This document shows, piece by piece, positions 23,001 to 30,109 of a stretch of DNA of 64,000 bases (its first letter is position 1; every line of letters starts with the position of its first letter). The notes beneath the pieces were generated by a model that worked only from the letters and a program-made list of their open reading frames with translations, was not told the DNA's origin and made no database searches. Source of the stretch: Plazaster borealis (Eukaryota; Echinodermata; Asteroidea; Forcipulatida; Labidiasteridae); assembly GCA_021014325.1 (NCBI GenBank), contig CM037467.1, forward strand, positions 6,200,001-6,264,000, written 5' to 3'. The position numbers were made by a program, and so were the translations under genes.

Positions 23001-26000
23001 GGGTGATGGTTGCCTTGAACTGCGGTCTTTTGTTCTGGTGGGAGGCTTGGCTTGGGCTGGCTGAAGTTGAAGGTCTTGTATCCGTTGAGTTGCAGCGATG
23101 TCTTGATGTGGTGAAGTTCCTGCTTCAGGCTGTCTTGGTCACAGGTGTTGCAGGCACGGCGGACCAAGGTGTTGCAGACGGCAGACTTGAAGCGTGGATG
23201 ATGGAATGAAGAGCTGTGTAAATATCGGTCGGGGCTTGTGGTGTACTGTGTGGGTGAGGGTCCCATCTGCTCATTTTCAGAGCCAACACTCCCACAAAAG
23301 TGATTTTAGACATGGTTGTAACCGCAAGTTTACTATGTTTTCATAGTTACTTTTTTTCCCCCACATCATGCAAAGCTTCAAACAACCCAAACCAATTATA
23401 TTATTCAAAGCATTGTCTTGCACACAGACATCACAACATAGAGAATGATAATGGGATCATGCATGCAGTCCTTATATTGTGGTGTTGTTTGACTGTAGTA
23501 TGATTCTGTAATTTGATTGGAGTTTCTGACATAATTCATTCATTTCTCAGGCTGTTAAGTTGTTACGCCCAGGAGGCTACCTTGTGTATAGCACATGCAC
23601 TGTAACATTAGGAGAAAATGAAGAAATAGTTGATTGGGCTCTCAATGGATATCCACAACTTCAGCTCTGTAAACAGGTCAGTTAATCACATTTATTTTAA
23701 TACAAAACATTTCTTAACCAGTTCCCGCCAGGGTTCCGAAAATTGTGGCGGGCCTACCTGCGGGATTAAAATTGTTTTTAAAATATCTTTATCACAATTA
23801 AACCATTGGCCTAATTAAAACTAAGTAAAGACATAAATTGCACCAAGTTTTATATTTGTTTTCTCTTCAAAACAAAAGAGTGGTTTGTGTTCAGCTGAAC
23901 CCTTGGCCCAAAGCCGTGGGCCAAGGGCTGATAATCAGCCATGGATTGCTGGAATGTAGGACCTTCCTATGCCGAATACAATTCTAAAAAATCATGGCAG
24001 TCTATCAATCTCTCATAATCGTCGTTCATCCAACAAAGGTCTGGTATTTGCGATTACACATCAATCTCTGGTAAAAGGTGGATTTCAATCATGAATTCCA
24101 GTACCTTTTGTCTCTCTTTGTACGGGGAAAACAAAGTGTAACACCTTGAGCAATTGCAAAGTGCATGCTATGTGTCCGGGCATGTTAACGCTTCACCCGC
24201 TGTTGCATTTGTACCACAGAGAATGTTCTGGGCATGTTATCACATTAAGGACACTAAAAATAAACCCCTGAATGGATGTGGATCCTAGCTGAAATTTTAT
24301 GAATAAGCTAACTCTTTGTAACAATTACTTACAAAATATTTCTAATGGTTTAGCTGATTCGTTCTTACAATTAAATAACTATTCAAATAATTTAATAAAT
24401 GCATTAAATGACTTTGTCAATTTCGTGCAAATGATTTCGAGACCGAGACCTCATCTTCCGTAACCAAGACTTAGACCAAGACCTTACATTCCGAGACCGA
24501 GACCTCATCTTCCGTAACCAAGACTTAGACCAAGACTTTACATTCCGAGACCGAGACCTCATCTTCCGTAACCAAGACTTAGACCAAGACCTTACATTCC
24601 GAGACCGAGACCTCATCTTCCGTAACCAAGACTTAGACCAAGACCTTACATTCCGAGACCGAGACCTCATCTTCCGTAACCAAGACTTAGACCAAGACCT
24701 TACATTCCCAGACCGAGACCTCATCTTCCGTAACCAAGACTTAGACCAAGACCTTACATTCCCAGACCGAGACCTCATCTTCCGTAACCAAGACTTAGAC
24801 CAAGACCTTACATTCCCAGACCGAGACCTCATCTTCCGTAACCAAGACTTAGACCAAGACCTTACATTCCGAGACCGAGACCTTACTGAAAAATGTTCAA
24901 CACTTTGTAAAACAATTTTACAATAAAACTTGACATGTGAGGGGCCCAGGCTCAGTTCAAGAGGGTTGCACATATGTGCTGTTTATAAAACTTTGGCAAA
25001 CCCAAAAAAATATCCCTCAGCTTCAGTCCAACTCATGCTAGCTTAATTCCTTTTTAACATGGACAGAAATAAGTCCAAACATTTATTTTGCTCATCCATT
25101 TCAACTAAGAAAAATACTGTGAACATGGGTAACATCCATTTCACCTGTAAATGCACAAACTTCATCCTGTGCCCATATGTGGAAAGTTTTCCTGTGTTAC
25201 TTCAATCTGATGGTTCTGTTGGTTCAATTATGTTGGGGGTAATATTATTAGTCCTAAGTACATGTAAGTAAAGTTGCCTGTATGTACTTTACTACTTTGT
25301 GAACACAACAAATCTGATGGAGGCTGAACTGGTCCAGTGACGCGTGTTAATCAAAAACAAAACTTACATGGGGTTAAAAGCAAATTTAATGACATCTCAA
25401 AACTTGTTCAATGTTCGACTGTTACTTTGTAACTTTTGAATTTATGTGGAAATTATGACAAAAATGTAGAAATTCCCTTATGACCAGTGTAGAATCTTGC
25501 TTGCCAGAAAGGCCCTGGAAAGTACAAGGTCACTCTTTTTGTAAACAAAGGTTGCACGGTCTTGACCATATAACATTTTCATGTTACATTTTGTGTCACA
25601 ACTTCCACACACACATGACATGACAAGAAGTTCGTTCAAAACAAACATTAAAGACATGCACAGTTCTTGCTGTAATTCTGCTGGTGATGAATTGCCTGGT
25701 GATACAGGCAATAAACCATAAACCAAAAGCAGTTTATCAAATAATCAACTTCAAACATTCAGGAGTTTTCAATGGGTCTCGGACCGAAACTATTCGAGAC
25801 AAGTGCCCAAGACCGAGACCTCATCATTTCGAGACCTCAAAATCGCCGAGACCGAGACCTCGATTGAGATCTCCAACACTGGTAAATGCACATGCACATA
25901 CGCAAATTTGCAAGTTAATTATTTGATGTACAGTTCTTCAACATAGTTTTCAAAATAACTGGCGGAGCCTGAGCCAGAGACCGATCTGAAGTCCTGGTTT

Positions 26001-26301
26001 CGAAAAGGGCACTCAAAAGCCTTATGCAATTACTTGATTATTGACAAAAAGGAATTCAGACAGTACAATTTAAAGTACATGAATATTGTTGTTTTTGTAC
26101 ATAAACATGTGCTCTCTTTATTGATAGGTTCCTCATCTTGGTTGTATAGGTTTACAAGGAACAATGCTCCAACCAGACCAGTTATGTAAACTGCAGCGTT
26201 TCCATGGAGTTTCACCGATGATATCATGTAAAAAGGGCCATTGTGACAATGATACCATTGGCTTCTTCATTGCTAAGTTTGTAAAACAATTTCCAAGTTA
26301 A
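4896..26301 (+). CDS. NSUN6: tRNA (cytosine-5) methyltransferase NSUN6 (gene span, 8 exons)
   Basis: SAM-dependent RNA m5C methyltransferase of the NOL1/NOP2/Sun family. Human NSUN6 methylates C72 in the acceptor stem of tRNA-Cys and tRNA-Thr and reads the CCA end with its PUA domain. Joining 4896-5051, 6907-7117, 15642-15798, 16116-16276, 19178-19366, 21339-21487, 23551-23676 and 26128-26301 gives 1323 nt with consistent phases (0,1,2,1,1,0,0), or 440 residues plus stop, against about 469 in human. Order of domains: N-terminal helix, PUA (GLAVLRGANVYAPGI, KGDKVSVFVDIHGKCRKG), SAM motif I (LDMCAAPGGKTTH), motif IV (DAPCSGLGQRP) and motif VI (YSTCTVT), both with their conserved cysteines. About 25 N-terminal residues are missing, presumably on an exon left of the window. 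All junctions use GT-AG. I see nothing that disables the enzyme. Confidence 0.95.
5052..6906 (+). other. NSUN6 intron with one decayed dispersed repeat
   Basis: No gene seen. The stretch near 5870-6130 (words acaaaggtctgga, ccagtaccctttggt) is a diverged relative of 23985-24150 in a later intron of the same gene, so both are probably copies of one repeat family. A short ACATGT-type microsatellite lies at about 6398-6420. Confidence 0.5.
6907..7117 (+). CDS. NSUN6: NSUN6 exon B (first half of PUA domain)
   Basis: 211 nt entered in phase 0 after a ttttttcccatag acceptor and ending in phase 1 before a gtgggt donor. It encodes QQCGLAVLRGANVYAPGI, the conserved entry into the PUA domain, which in the family positions the tRNA 3' end. 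The next coding exon is 8.5 kb away because of the minisatellite. Confidence 0.94.
7527..7923. mobile_element. TTAA-flanked MITE, subfamily 1, copy 1
   Basis: Non-autonomous element with inverted ends (GGGATTGTATACGTTTGG left; reverse complement of the right end AGGGTCTGTATACGTTTG), flanked by TTAA at 7523-7526 and 7924-7927. A second copy of the same interior lies at 49830-50180. TTAA target duplications and AGG-starting ends are typical of piggyBac-type elements; no transposase is encoded. Confidence 0.8.
7997..8411 (+). repeat. Tandem duplication, 204-bp unit, two copies
   Basis: The block starting ctctttttgttgtgattcac occurs at 7997 and again at 8201 with near identity over about 200 bp. 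Copy 2 differs mainly by a short insertion (atctgc) near 8362. The two short reading frames that share one sequence here are by-products of the duplication. Confidence 0.9.
8381..8483. repeat. Inverted repeat with arms of about 45 bp
   Basis: Left arm 8381-8424 begins agtggctgcaaaagaagaaa. The right arm, about 8437-8483, ends ttcttcttttgcagccact and is its reverse complement with few mismatches. A loop of about 12 bp of AT-rich sequence separates them. It overlaps the end of the second copy of the 204-bp duplication. It could form a hairpin or cruciform, or be a small foldback element. Confidence 0.88.
8778..15183. repeat. 33-bp minisatellite, about 190 copies, with higher-order structure
   Basis: Unit of 33 bp (CAGATTGCAGACTAGTCC then AAAATGAACCTTGCG), repeated over 6.4 kb inside the intron between NSUN6 exons B and C. 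Variants of the last bases (CTTGCG, CGTGCG, CATGTG, CCTGCG, CTGTGCG) and of AATG/ATTG and AATAAACC mark individual units. The AATAAACC variant sits at 12255, 12684, 12981, 13410 and 13707, giving alternating gaps of 13 and 9 units and a 22-unit (726-bp) higher-order repeat. Edge units are degenerate. Because 33 is divisible by three, long frames are open on both strands (11-residue repeats such as ADCRLVQNEPC). I do not regard these as genes. Confidence 0.98.
15222..15360. mobile_element. Small TIR element (TTTCACAAAG-ended MITE family), copy 1
   Basis: Inverted ends ccaggctcaatttcacaaag and ctttgtgaaatattgccctgg enclose about 100 bp. The interior is the reverse complement of the copy at 33962-34109 (shared words tgatttgcagtta and gatcaatctta), so this is one family in two orientations. 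It sits right at the end of the 33-bp minisatellite. Confidence 0.8.
15642..15798 (+). CDS. NSUN6: NSUN6 exon C (second half of PUA domain)
   Basis: 157 nt, entered with two bases that complete a split codon (Asp) and leaving two bases for the next. It encodes IKGDKVSVFVDIHGKCRKG and FLGNGCAAMSRKDLF, the rest of the PUA domain. A strong pyrimidine tract precedes the acceptor, and the donor is gtgggt. Confidence 0.94.
16116..16276 (+). CDS. NSUN6: NSUN6 exon D (start of methyltransferase core)
   Basis: 161 nt. The first base completes an Arg codon and the last begins the Gly of motif I. It encodes LFLQNLPSIVVSHVLNPQPG and LLDMCAAPG, the first strand and the glycine-rich SAM-binding loop. The intron splits motif I between APG and GKTTH, and the codon phase matches exon E exactly. 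Confidence 0.95.
16478..18220. repeat. 39-bp minisatellite, about 45 copies
   Basis: Unit of 39 bp (CCACCTATCTTGGCTATG, CTCCTTATCTCATTCTCTTAT) filling most of the intron between NSUN6 exons D and E. Variants (CTTAACTC, CTCACCTC, CCACCTTTC, CTCATATCC) recur in blocks: the CATATCC-CTTAACTC-CCACCTTTC trio appears near 16985, 17141 and 17375, spaced by 4 and 6 units. That indicates segmental expansion. The period is 13 codons, so two frames stay open for over 580 residues; the products would be low-complexity and there is no gene context. Confidence 0.97.
18457..18602. mobile_element. TTAA-flanked palindromic MITE, subfamily 4, copy 1
   Basis: Ends AGGCAATAACAGTGTAGGG and CTCACACTGATTGCCA are inverted and flanked by TTAA at 18453-18456 and 18603-18606. 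The interior is also partly palindromic (GGTTGGTGGCTGGC against GCCAGCCAG-type words). A relative lies at about 41360-41516. Confidence 0.7.
18603..19177. repeat. Dispersed repeat in intron, pairs with 41100-41345
   Basis: The part from about 18640 to 18890 (aaaaattatcagaat, ctaatctcttacac, accagactatgagctt, tactttggttggtgttcagc) reappears as the reverse complement at 41100-41345. Both copies sit next to the same palindromic MITE, so the repeat unit is about 430 bp in all. Nothing else is seen up to the next exon. Confidence 0.75.
19178..19366 (+). CDS. NSUN6: NSUN6 exon E (SAM-binding region)
   Basis: 189 nt completing motif I (GGKTTHLATLM) and continuing through VIALDKSQSKINKIKQNAKRL, where the Asp of the ALDKS strand is the expected SAM ribose contact. 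Enters with two bases of the split Gly codon and leaves one base. The donor gtaaga is consensus. Confidence 0.95.
20996..21139. mobile_element. 144-bp MITE with 31-bp inverted ends
   Basis: Left end CACTGCTAATAATAGTATTC and right end GAATACCATTTTTAGCAGTG are reverse complements with three differences and extend through TTCTTGAAATAAGA. No clear target duplication is visible in the flanks, so the superfamily is open. Confidence 0.75.
21339..21487 (+). CDS. NSUN6: NSUN6 exon F (catalytic motif IV)
   Basis: 149 nt encoding PESFDCILLDAPCSGLGQRP, with the conserved Pro-Cys of motif IV. In the family this cysteine helps release the product, and the neighbouring Asp contacts the cytosine. Ends in phase 0 before a gtatgt donor. 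Confidence 0.95.
21488..22640. other. NSUN6 intron, unclassified
   Basis: No exon or clear element seen. A run of 14 C lies at about 22197-22210. Several short frames are present on both strands but none shows family motifs. Confidence 0.4.
22640..23290 (-). mobile_element. Penelope-like element fragment with GIY-YIG endonuclease
   Basis: Reading on the - strand, HHPRFKSAVCNTLVRRA, then LPYIGPASHKLQ in a shifted frame, then AGVYNIPCECGKVYIGETGR at about 22804-22864, followed by STRIKEHQAHGRLG and KSAIIKHC. This is the order found at the C-terminus of Penelope-like retroelements, where a GIY-YIG nuclease follows the reverse transcriptase; the VYNIPC-x-C-x-YIGETGR word is diagnostic. At least one frameshift breaks it and no reverse transcriptase core remains, so it is a 5'-truncated fossil within an NSUN6 intron. 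Confidence 0.85.
23551..23676 (+). CDS. NSUN6: NSUN6 exon G (catalytic motif VI)
   Basis: 126 nt, exactly 42 codons, phase 0 at both ends. It encodes AVKLLRPGGYLVYSTCTVTL and GENEEIVDWAL. The Thr-Cys of YSTCT is the motif VI cysteine that attacks C6 of the target cytosine in this family. Acceptor catttctcag, donor gtcagt. Confidence 0.96.
23985..24150. repeat. Decayed dispersed repeat related to 5870-6130
   Basis: Shares with 5870-6130 the ordered words atcatggca, ccaatctct/tcaatctct, acaaaggtctgg, ttccagtacc and ggggaaaacaaagtg-like ends, with many substitutions. No inverted ends resolved. Confidence 0.45.
24441..24893. repeat. 54-bp minisatellite, about 8.4 copies
   Basis: Unit of 54 bp (GAGACCGAGACCTCATCTTCC, then GTAACCAAGACTTAGACC, AAGACCTTACATTCC) in the last NSUN6 intron. 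Copies are nearly identical; a G/C switch (ttccgagacc or ttcccagacc) marks three consecutive units. On the - strand it reads as an 18-residue Arg/Ser/Lys repeat, which I take as an artefact of the divisible-by-three period. Confidence 0.95.
25765..25885. mobile_element. GAGACCGAGACC-rich repeat, likely MITE end
   Basis: Contains gtctcggaccgaaac, aagaccgagacctcatcat, cgagaccgagacctcg and ctccaacactgg. The words match the core of the 54-bp minisatellite about 0.9 kb upstream, suggesting a common source element. No complete inverted ends were resolved. Confidence 0.5.
26128..26301 (+). CDS. NSUN6: NSUN6 terminal exon and stop
   Basis: 57 codons plus TAA at 26299-26301, after a ttgatag acceptor. 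Encodes GLQGTMLQPDQLCKLQRF and ends NDTIGFFIAKFVK, the usual NSUN6 C-terminal strand. Compared with human it lacks an insert of roughly 20 residues before the last strand. Confidence 0.95.
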   Translation, partial: VPHLGCIGLQGTMLQPDQLCKLQRFHGVSPMISCKKGHCDNDTIGFFIAKFVKQFPS

Positions 26302-26307
26302 AATAAA
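26302..26307 (+). terminator. Polyadenylation signal AATAAA next to the NSUN6 stop
   Basis: AATAAA begins one base after the TAA stop and further AATAAA/ATTAAA-like words follow to 26315. If used, the 3' UTR would be only a few tens of bases. Confidence 0.5.
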
Positions 26308-26889
26308 TAAATTAAACAAGACTTACTTTGGAAGTTGAAGTTTGATTGTAGTTTTATACTGCTCTCTGGAGAAGATATTAGGCATTACGTGGGTAAACAT
26401 CTACCTTATCCGTAATTTTTTCCTAGAATCACATCAGGCCTTGTTTCAGTGGTAGTGCTGTGGCTGTTATGGTGTCGTGTTGTTGTTAAAAAAAAAAATG
26501 GCACGTGTTCTCTCGGGCATGCAAAGTAATCCTTTTCGTAGTCATCATATCCATATCAATCCATTTCTTTTGAAAGCGCATTTTTTACACTTTTCAAATC
26601 AGTTAAATCAGCAGAAAGTTTGTCATCACCTGAGAAATCGTATTTCTTGTTGTGGCTCTTTTCTAGATCTTACAATTGAGCCGATAGATTTAGCTGCCTG
26701 CCTGACTTTTGGCACCTTGCCAATACCTTTCCTTCTCATAACTGTTGTATTATAATTAACTTTACTCAGACCGGCAAGCTGTTGCTCAAAGACTGTCAAA
26801 TTCTTATATTTTTTAGCAGAACATTTGGATGTGTCATCTTTTTGTTTTTTGTTGGCATTTTAATCAAAATACCAAAACAACTGCTGTAA

Positions 26890-27820
26890 AGGCCCTGTCA
26901 CACTGTTGCGAATAGAGCTAACACGTGCCCAACGTTTTTTGAAATTTGGGTGTACGTTCGTGTAAGTTGTCATCTGTTCGTGACACATTTGGCATAAGTT
27001 GTATTCTTTAGCGGTTCATAGAGGTACACAGAGGTGTGCTGGGGTCTCGAAAATGTTCAAAATTTTTGTTCGACTGACGACATAGTGATCAATACGCTAT
27101 GTATACGTTGAACATTCGCTGTGTGAACGTTTCGCACGTTGGTGTAGGTTGCTTTTTCGTTTGCTGTTCAGCCATATACGTCCAACCCATCTGGAACTTT
27201 GTCATAGTGAATGCCCAACTTATACATAGCTCTTATCTACTGAATGGCCAACGAATACACAGTGTATTCTAATGTACATCAACTTTCACAAAGTGTCCAT
27301 CTAACGTGCATGACGCTAGAGTACCCATATAGTAATGTGCATGTACAGTACAGCTACAGTGGTAGAGTTTTTCAGTCACATCTGTGGCGTCACCGATCTA
27401 GCTCCTTTATCAATTCTGCTCAGCTGGTCATCAGAAATAAAGGATGCTCAGAGACTACAGATCTTCTGGCTGTTCATCAACATGAAAATGACCTGAACCA
27501 GCTAGGAGAGCGTATTTATGGGTCGGCGGAGACAAGTCACGTGACCGGCTGCAGCGCAAGGCGTACATTGGCCATTTGTTGGCCATTTGTTGCGTACGTT
27601 CAGCATTCGTTGGACGCATGTGCTGTCATTCGTTACATGGCGCTAGTGATACGCTCAGCATTTGTTCCTTATTCAGTGGGCATTCGTCTTATATGTCATG
27701 AGTTCTTCAAACAGATTTTTGGACGAGAATTTAGGCGTATCTGGACTTTGCCAAATTTGCAGAAAAAAATTCAGTAAGCTAGGCATAAGTTAGCTCTATT
27801 CGCTACTATGTGACAGGGCA
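26890..27820. mobile_element. 0.93-kb TIR element of the TTAA type
   Basis: Ends AGGCCCTGTCACACTGTTGC and the reverse complement of GTAGCGAATAGAGCTAAC-type sequence: both ends read GCCCTGTCACA then about 8 bases then GCGAATAGAGCTAAC. Flanks are GTAA (26886-26889) and TTAA (27821-27824), consistent with a slightly decayed TTAA duplication. The interior holds a 177-codon frame at 27244-27777 with no recognisable domain, and repeated CGTT/CGTACG words. Probably non-autonomous. Confidence 0.75.
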
Positions 27821-27908
27821 TTAACAAAGAATGTGCAGTTTTTAAGCCAACTACATGTAATTTTGTCATCAAAAAAATTCTCTGAGAAATGTCTCGCTTG
27901 ACAAGCTG

Positions 27909-28048
27909 AGGCCGCATCCGAATTGGCCACTACAGCTACAGCTACGGCTGTTGCTAAGGGTGTTGCTAAGGATGTCCTATTCTTCAACGCATGATCACGC
28001 GGGAATCTAGCCGTAGCCGTAGCTGTAGCTGCCAATTCGGACACAGCC
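27909..28048. mobile_element. 140-bp MITE with about 40-bp inverted ends
   Basis: Left end ggccgcatccgaattggcca followed by ctacagctacagctacggct; the right end is its reverse complement, ending ccaattcggacacagcct. The central loop is short, so the transcript or single strand would fold almost completely. Confidence 0.85.
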
Positions 28049-28200
28049 TAACTTAAGCTGGCTTGGCGCATGCTCAACGCCATGCCCATGTAATTCCATA
28101 TTACCCTCCAGAGGAAAGTGTAGAATTCTACTTAAAGTCAGGACCAGCTTGTAAACATGAAGCAGCTATTACCCCACTCTGACTGATGTGTTTGCTTTAA

Positions 28201-28451
28201 AGGGACACGTTGCCTTGGATCGGGCAAGTTGGTCTATAAAAAGCATTTGTAATCGTTTGTTATAAAATGCATATGGTTAGAAAGATGTTTTAAAAGTAGA
28301 ACACAATGATCCACACAAATATGTCTCGAAGATGCGTGGTTTTCCTTTTACATCGTGAACAAACACATTTTGAACAAACACATTTTGTGGAGTCAAACGG
28401 TTACAAACGCTTTTTTAGATCAACTCGTCTGATCCAAGGCTACGTGTCCCT
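28201..28451. mobile_element. TTAA-flanked MITE, subfamily 3
   Basis: 251 bp with ends AGGGACACGTTGCCTTGGAT and (reverse complement of right end) AGGGACACGTAGCCTTGGAT, one mismatch in 20. TTAA lies at 28197-28200 and 28452-28455. Contains a short direct repeat, gaacaaacacattttg, near 28367-28387. Confidence 0.9.
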
Positions 28452-28934
28452 TTAAGTTCAATGATTGGAAATGTAAACTCAAGCTCAAACTCAGGCTTTT
28501 CTTAGGCCTTAACTGAACCTGCTTTTAATATCAGCAGGACTTCACATGTGTTGTAATTAAGTTGTATTTCACTGTATTTACAACTTTTGTAGTATTCTCA
28601 TAATGATTGAAAAGGATGCAATAAATATTCTGTGCATCTTTCACTTTTCCCTTAACCACTTATGTTCGCGATTTTCTCAATTGTTCTGGGCACACATGTG
28701 GGATTAGTTTTCTTTGTTAAAGAGGTGATAAACTGTCTCAGAAACAAATGACAATGAGTATAATAGTCTGGCCGGTAAACCAATTAGAAGGTGTTAATTT
28801 GCTTGTTTTCATTTTCCTTTTTGACCGGCCCTCAAACCAAACTCAGGGAAGTTTCAGTATTGTGGCAGTATAACATTTTGATGTCATCCCCATATTCATT
28901 ATTGATAGTTTCTTCAAAATAAGGGAGTTTGAAC

Positions 28935-29065
28935 TCCACCCATCGAGTTGTTGGATCAAAAGTTGACTTGTCTTATGGTTGAATGGACAAGCCGTCGAGT
29001 TGTCTGATCCGTCAAGTTGTCTGACCCTTCAAGTTGTTTGACTGTCGAGTTGTCCGACATTCATA
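28935..29065. repeat. Short degenerate tandem repeat, about 17-bp unit
   Basis: Words of the form GTCGAGTTGTCTGATCC recur about five to six times (cgtcgagttgtctgatc, cgtcaagttgtctgacc, cttcaagttgtttgac, tgtcgagttgtccgac). No coding or promoter role is suggested. Confidence 0.7.
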
Positions 29066-29320
29066 AGATCTACAAAATGATTGTTTATTTTATCATCTCG
29101 TGCTTGACCTGTCCCACGATACTATTTAATAATTGAGGTGTGAGTATACAGATATAGCTGGTTGCCACTAAACTATCAACAACAAAAATTCTTATTCATC
29201 GCTAGTACCAGTGAAATGATGACGCTCAACTGGGGCTAATGTATGCGCAACAGTTTAAAAAATGCATTTCACACTCCAAAAGCTGTTTGCACTTTCATGT
29301 CTTCATTCATACCCAATAAA

Positions 29321-29785
29321 GCCCTTTTCACACGACAAAGGCAAACTAGGGTCCTTGGACTCGGGCGGCAGTTGTCTTGACCATGGACATTGGTCGAACT
29401 CGAACACGACCTTTCACATGACGTAGAAACAAATGTCCCTTGTCACAGATCCTTCATCTTTTGGGGTGTCAAAGGTCAACTTTATTTATTGTCCATCTCA
29501 CTGGTGTCTGCGCAGTTAGCATGGAATCGCTATTGTATGTGTTGATTACCAATCATCTTTCGTGCATGCATGGTAGCTCTAGCTAAACCATGGTCTTTGG
29601 TCTTTTGCATTCACACAGCATGGACAGATGATGTGTTTTTTTGTTGCTGGTCTCGATCATGGTCAGAAAAAGACGAGGGACCCATGCTTGTGCAGAGCAG
29701 AGGTACATTTCACATGATGTGGACTTGACACATTGTGTTTCTAGGACCATGGACCCCCTGCTTTTTTCTCTCGTGTGAAAAGGCC
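29321..29785. mobile_element. TIR element with GCCCTTTTCACACGA ends
   Basis: Left end gcccttttcacacgacaaag and right end ctcgtgtgaaaaggcc are inverted. The interior repeats ACCATGGAC, GGACTTGACACA and similar GGTC/GACC words symmetrically. A second related unit with gtgaaaggg words continues to about 30105. No transposase is seen. Confidence 0.55.
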
Positions 29786-30109
29786 TAGACTGCTTTCACA
29801 TGGGACGTTGGTCCCATTCCACAAGAGAGAGAGTCCACTAGTTTAAGATTTTGTGGAAGTTCCGGACCTATGACAAAACTTCTCAATTTTCGCTTTCTTT
29901 TCTCACTAGCAGTTATTCCCCAGGGGATTAAGAACAGGGTTATATCACTGACCCCCTACTCCTGAGCAGGGCTGGCTATTCCCCGGGGTATGCCCATTTG
30001 CTGGGGTAGATCAGGGGTAAAGCGATCCAAGTGTGAAAGGGCCGGCTGTTATTCCCTGTGGATACACCGGGAATAGAGTAGCGTGAAAGGGGGCTAAGGT
30101 GTTGTGTGA

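Noticed and set aside
24404..24973. Arg/Ser-rich 189-codon - frame as an SR-like or protamine-like protein
   Set aside because: Produced by the 54-bp minisatellite in the last NSUN6 intron.
27244..27777. 177-codon frame as an independent gene
   Set aside because: It lies wholly between the inverted ends of a TTAA-type element and has no recognisable domain.
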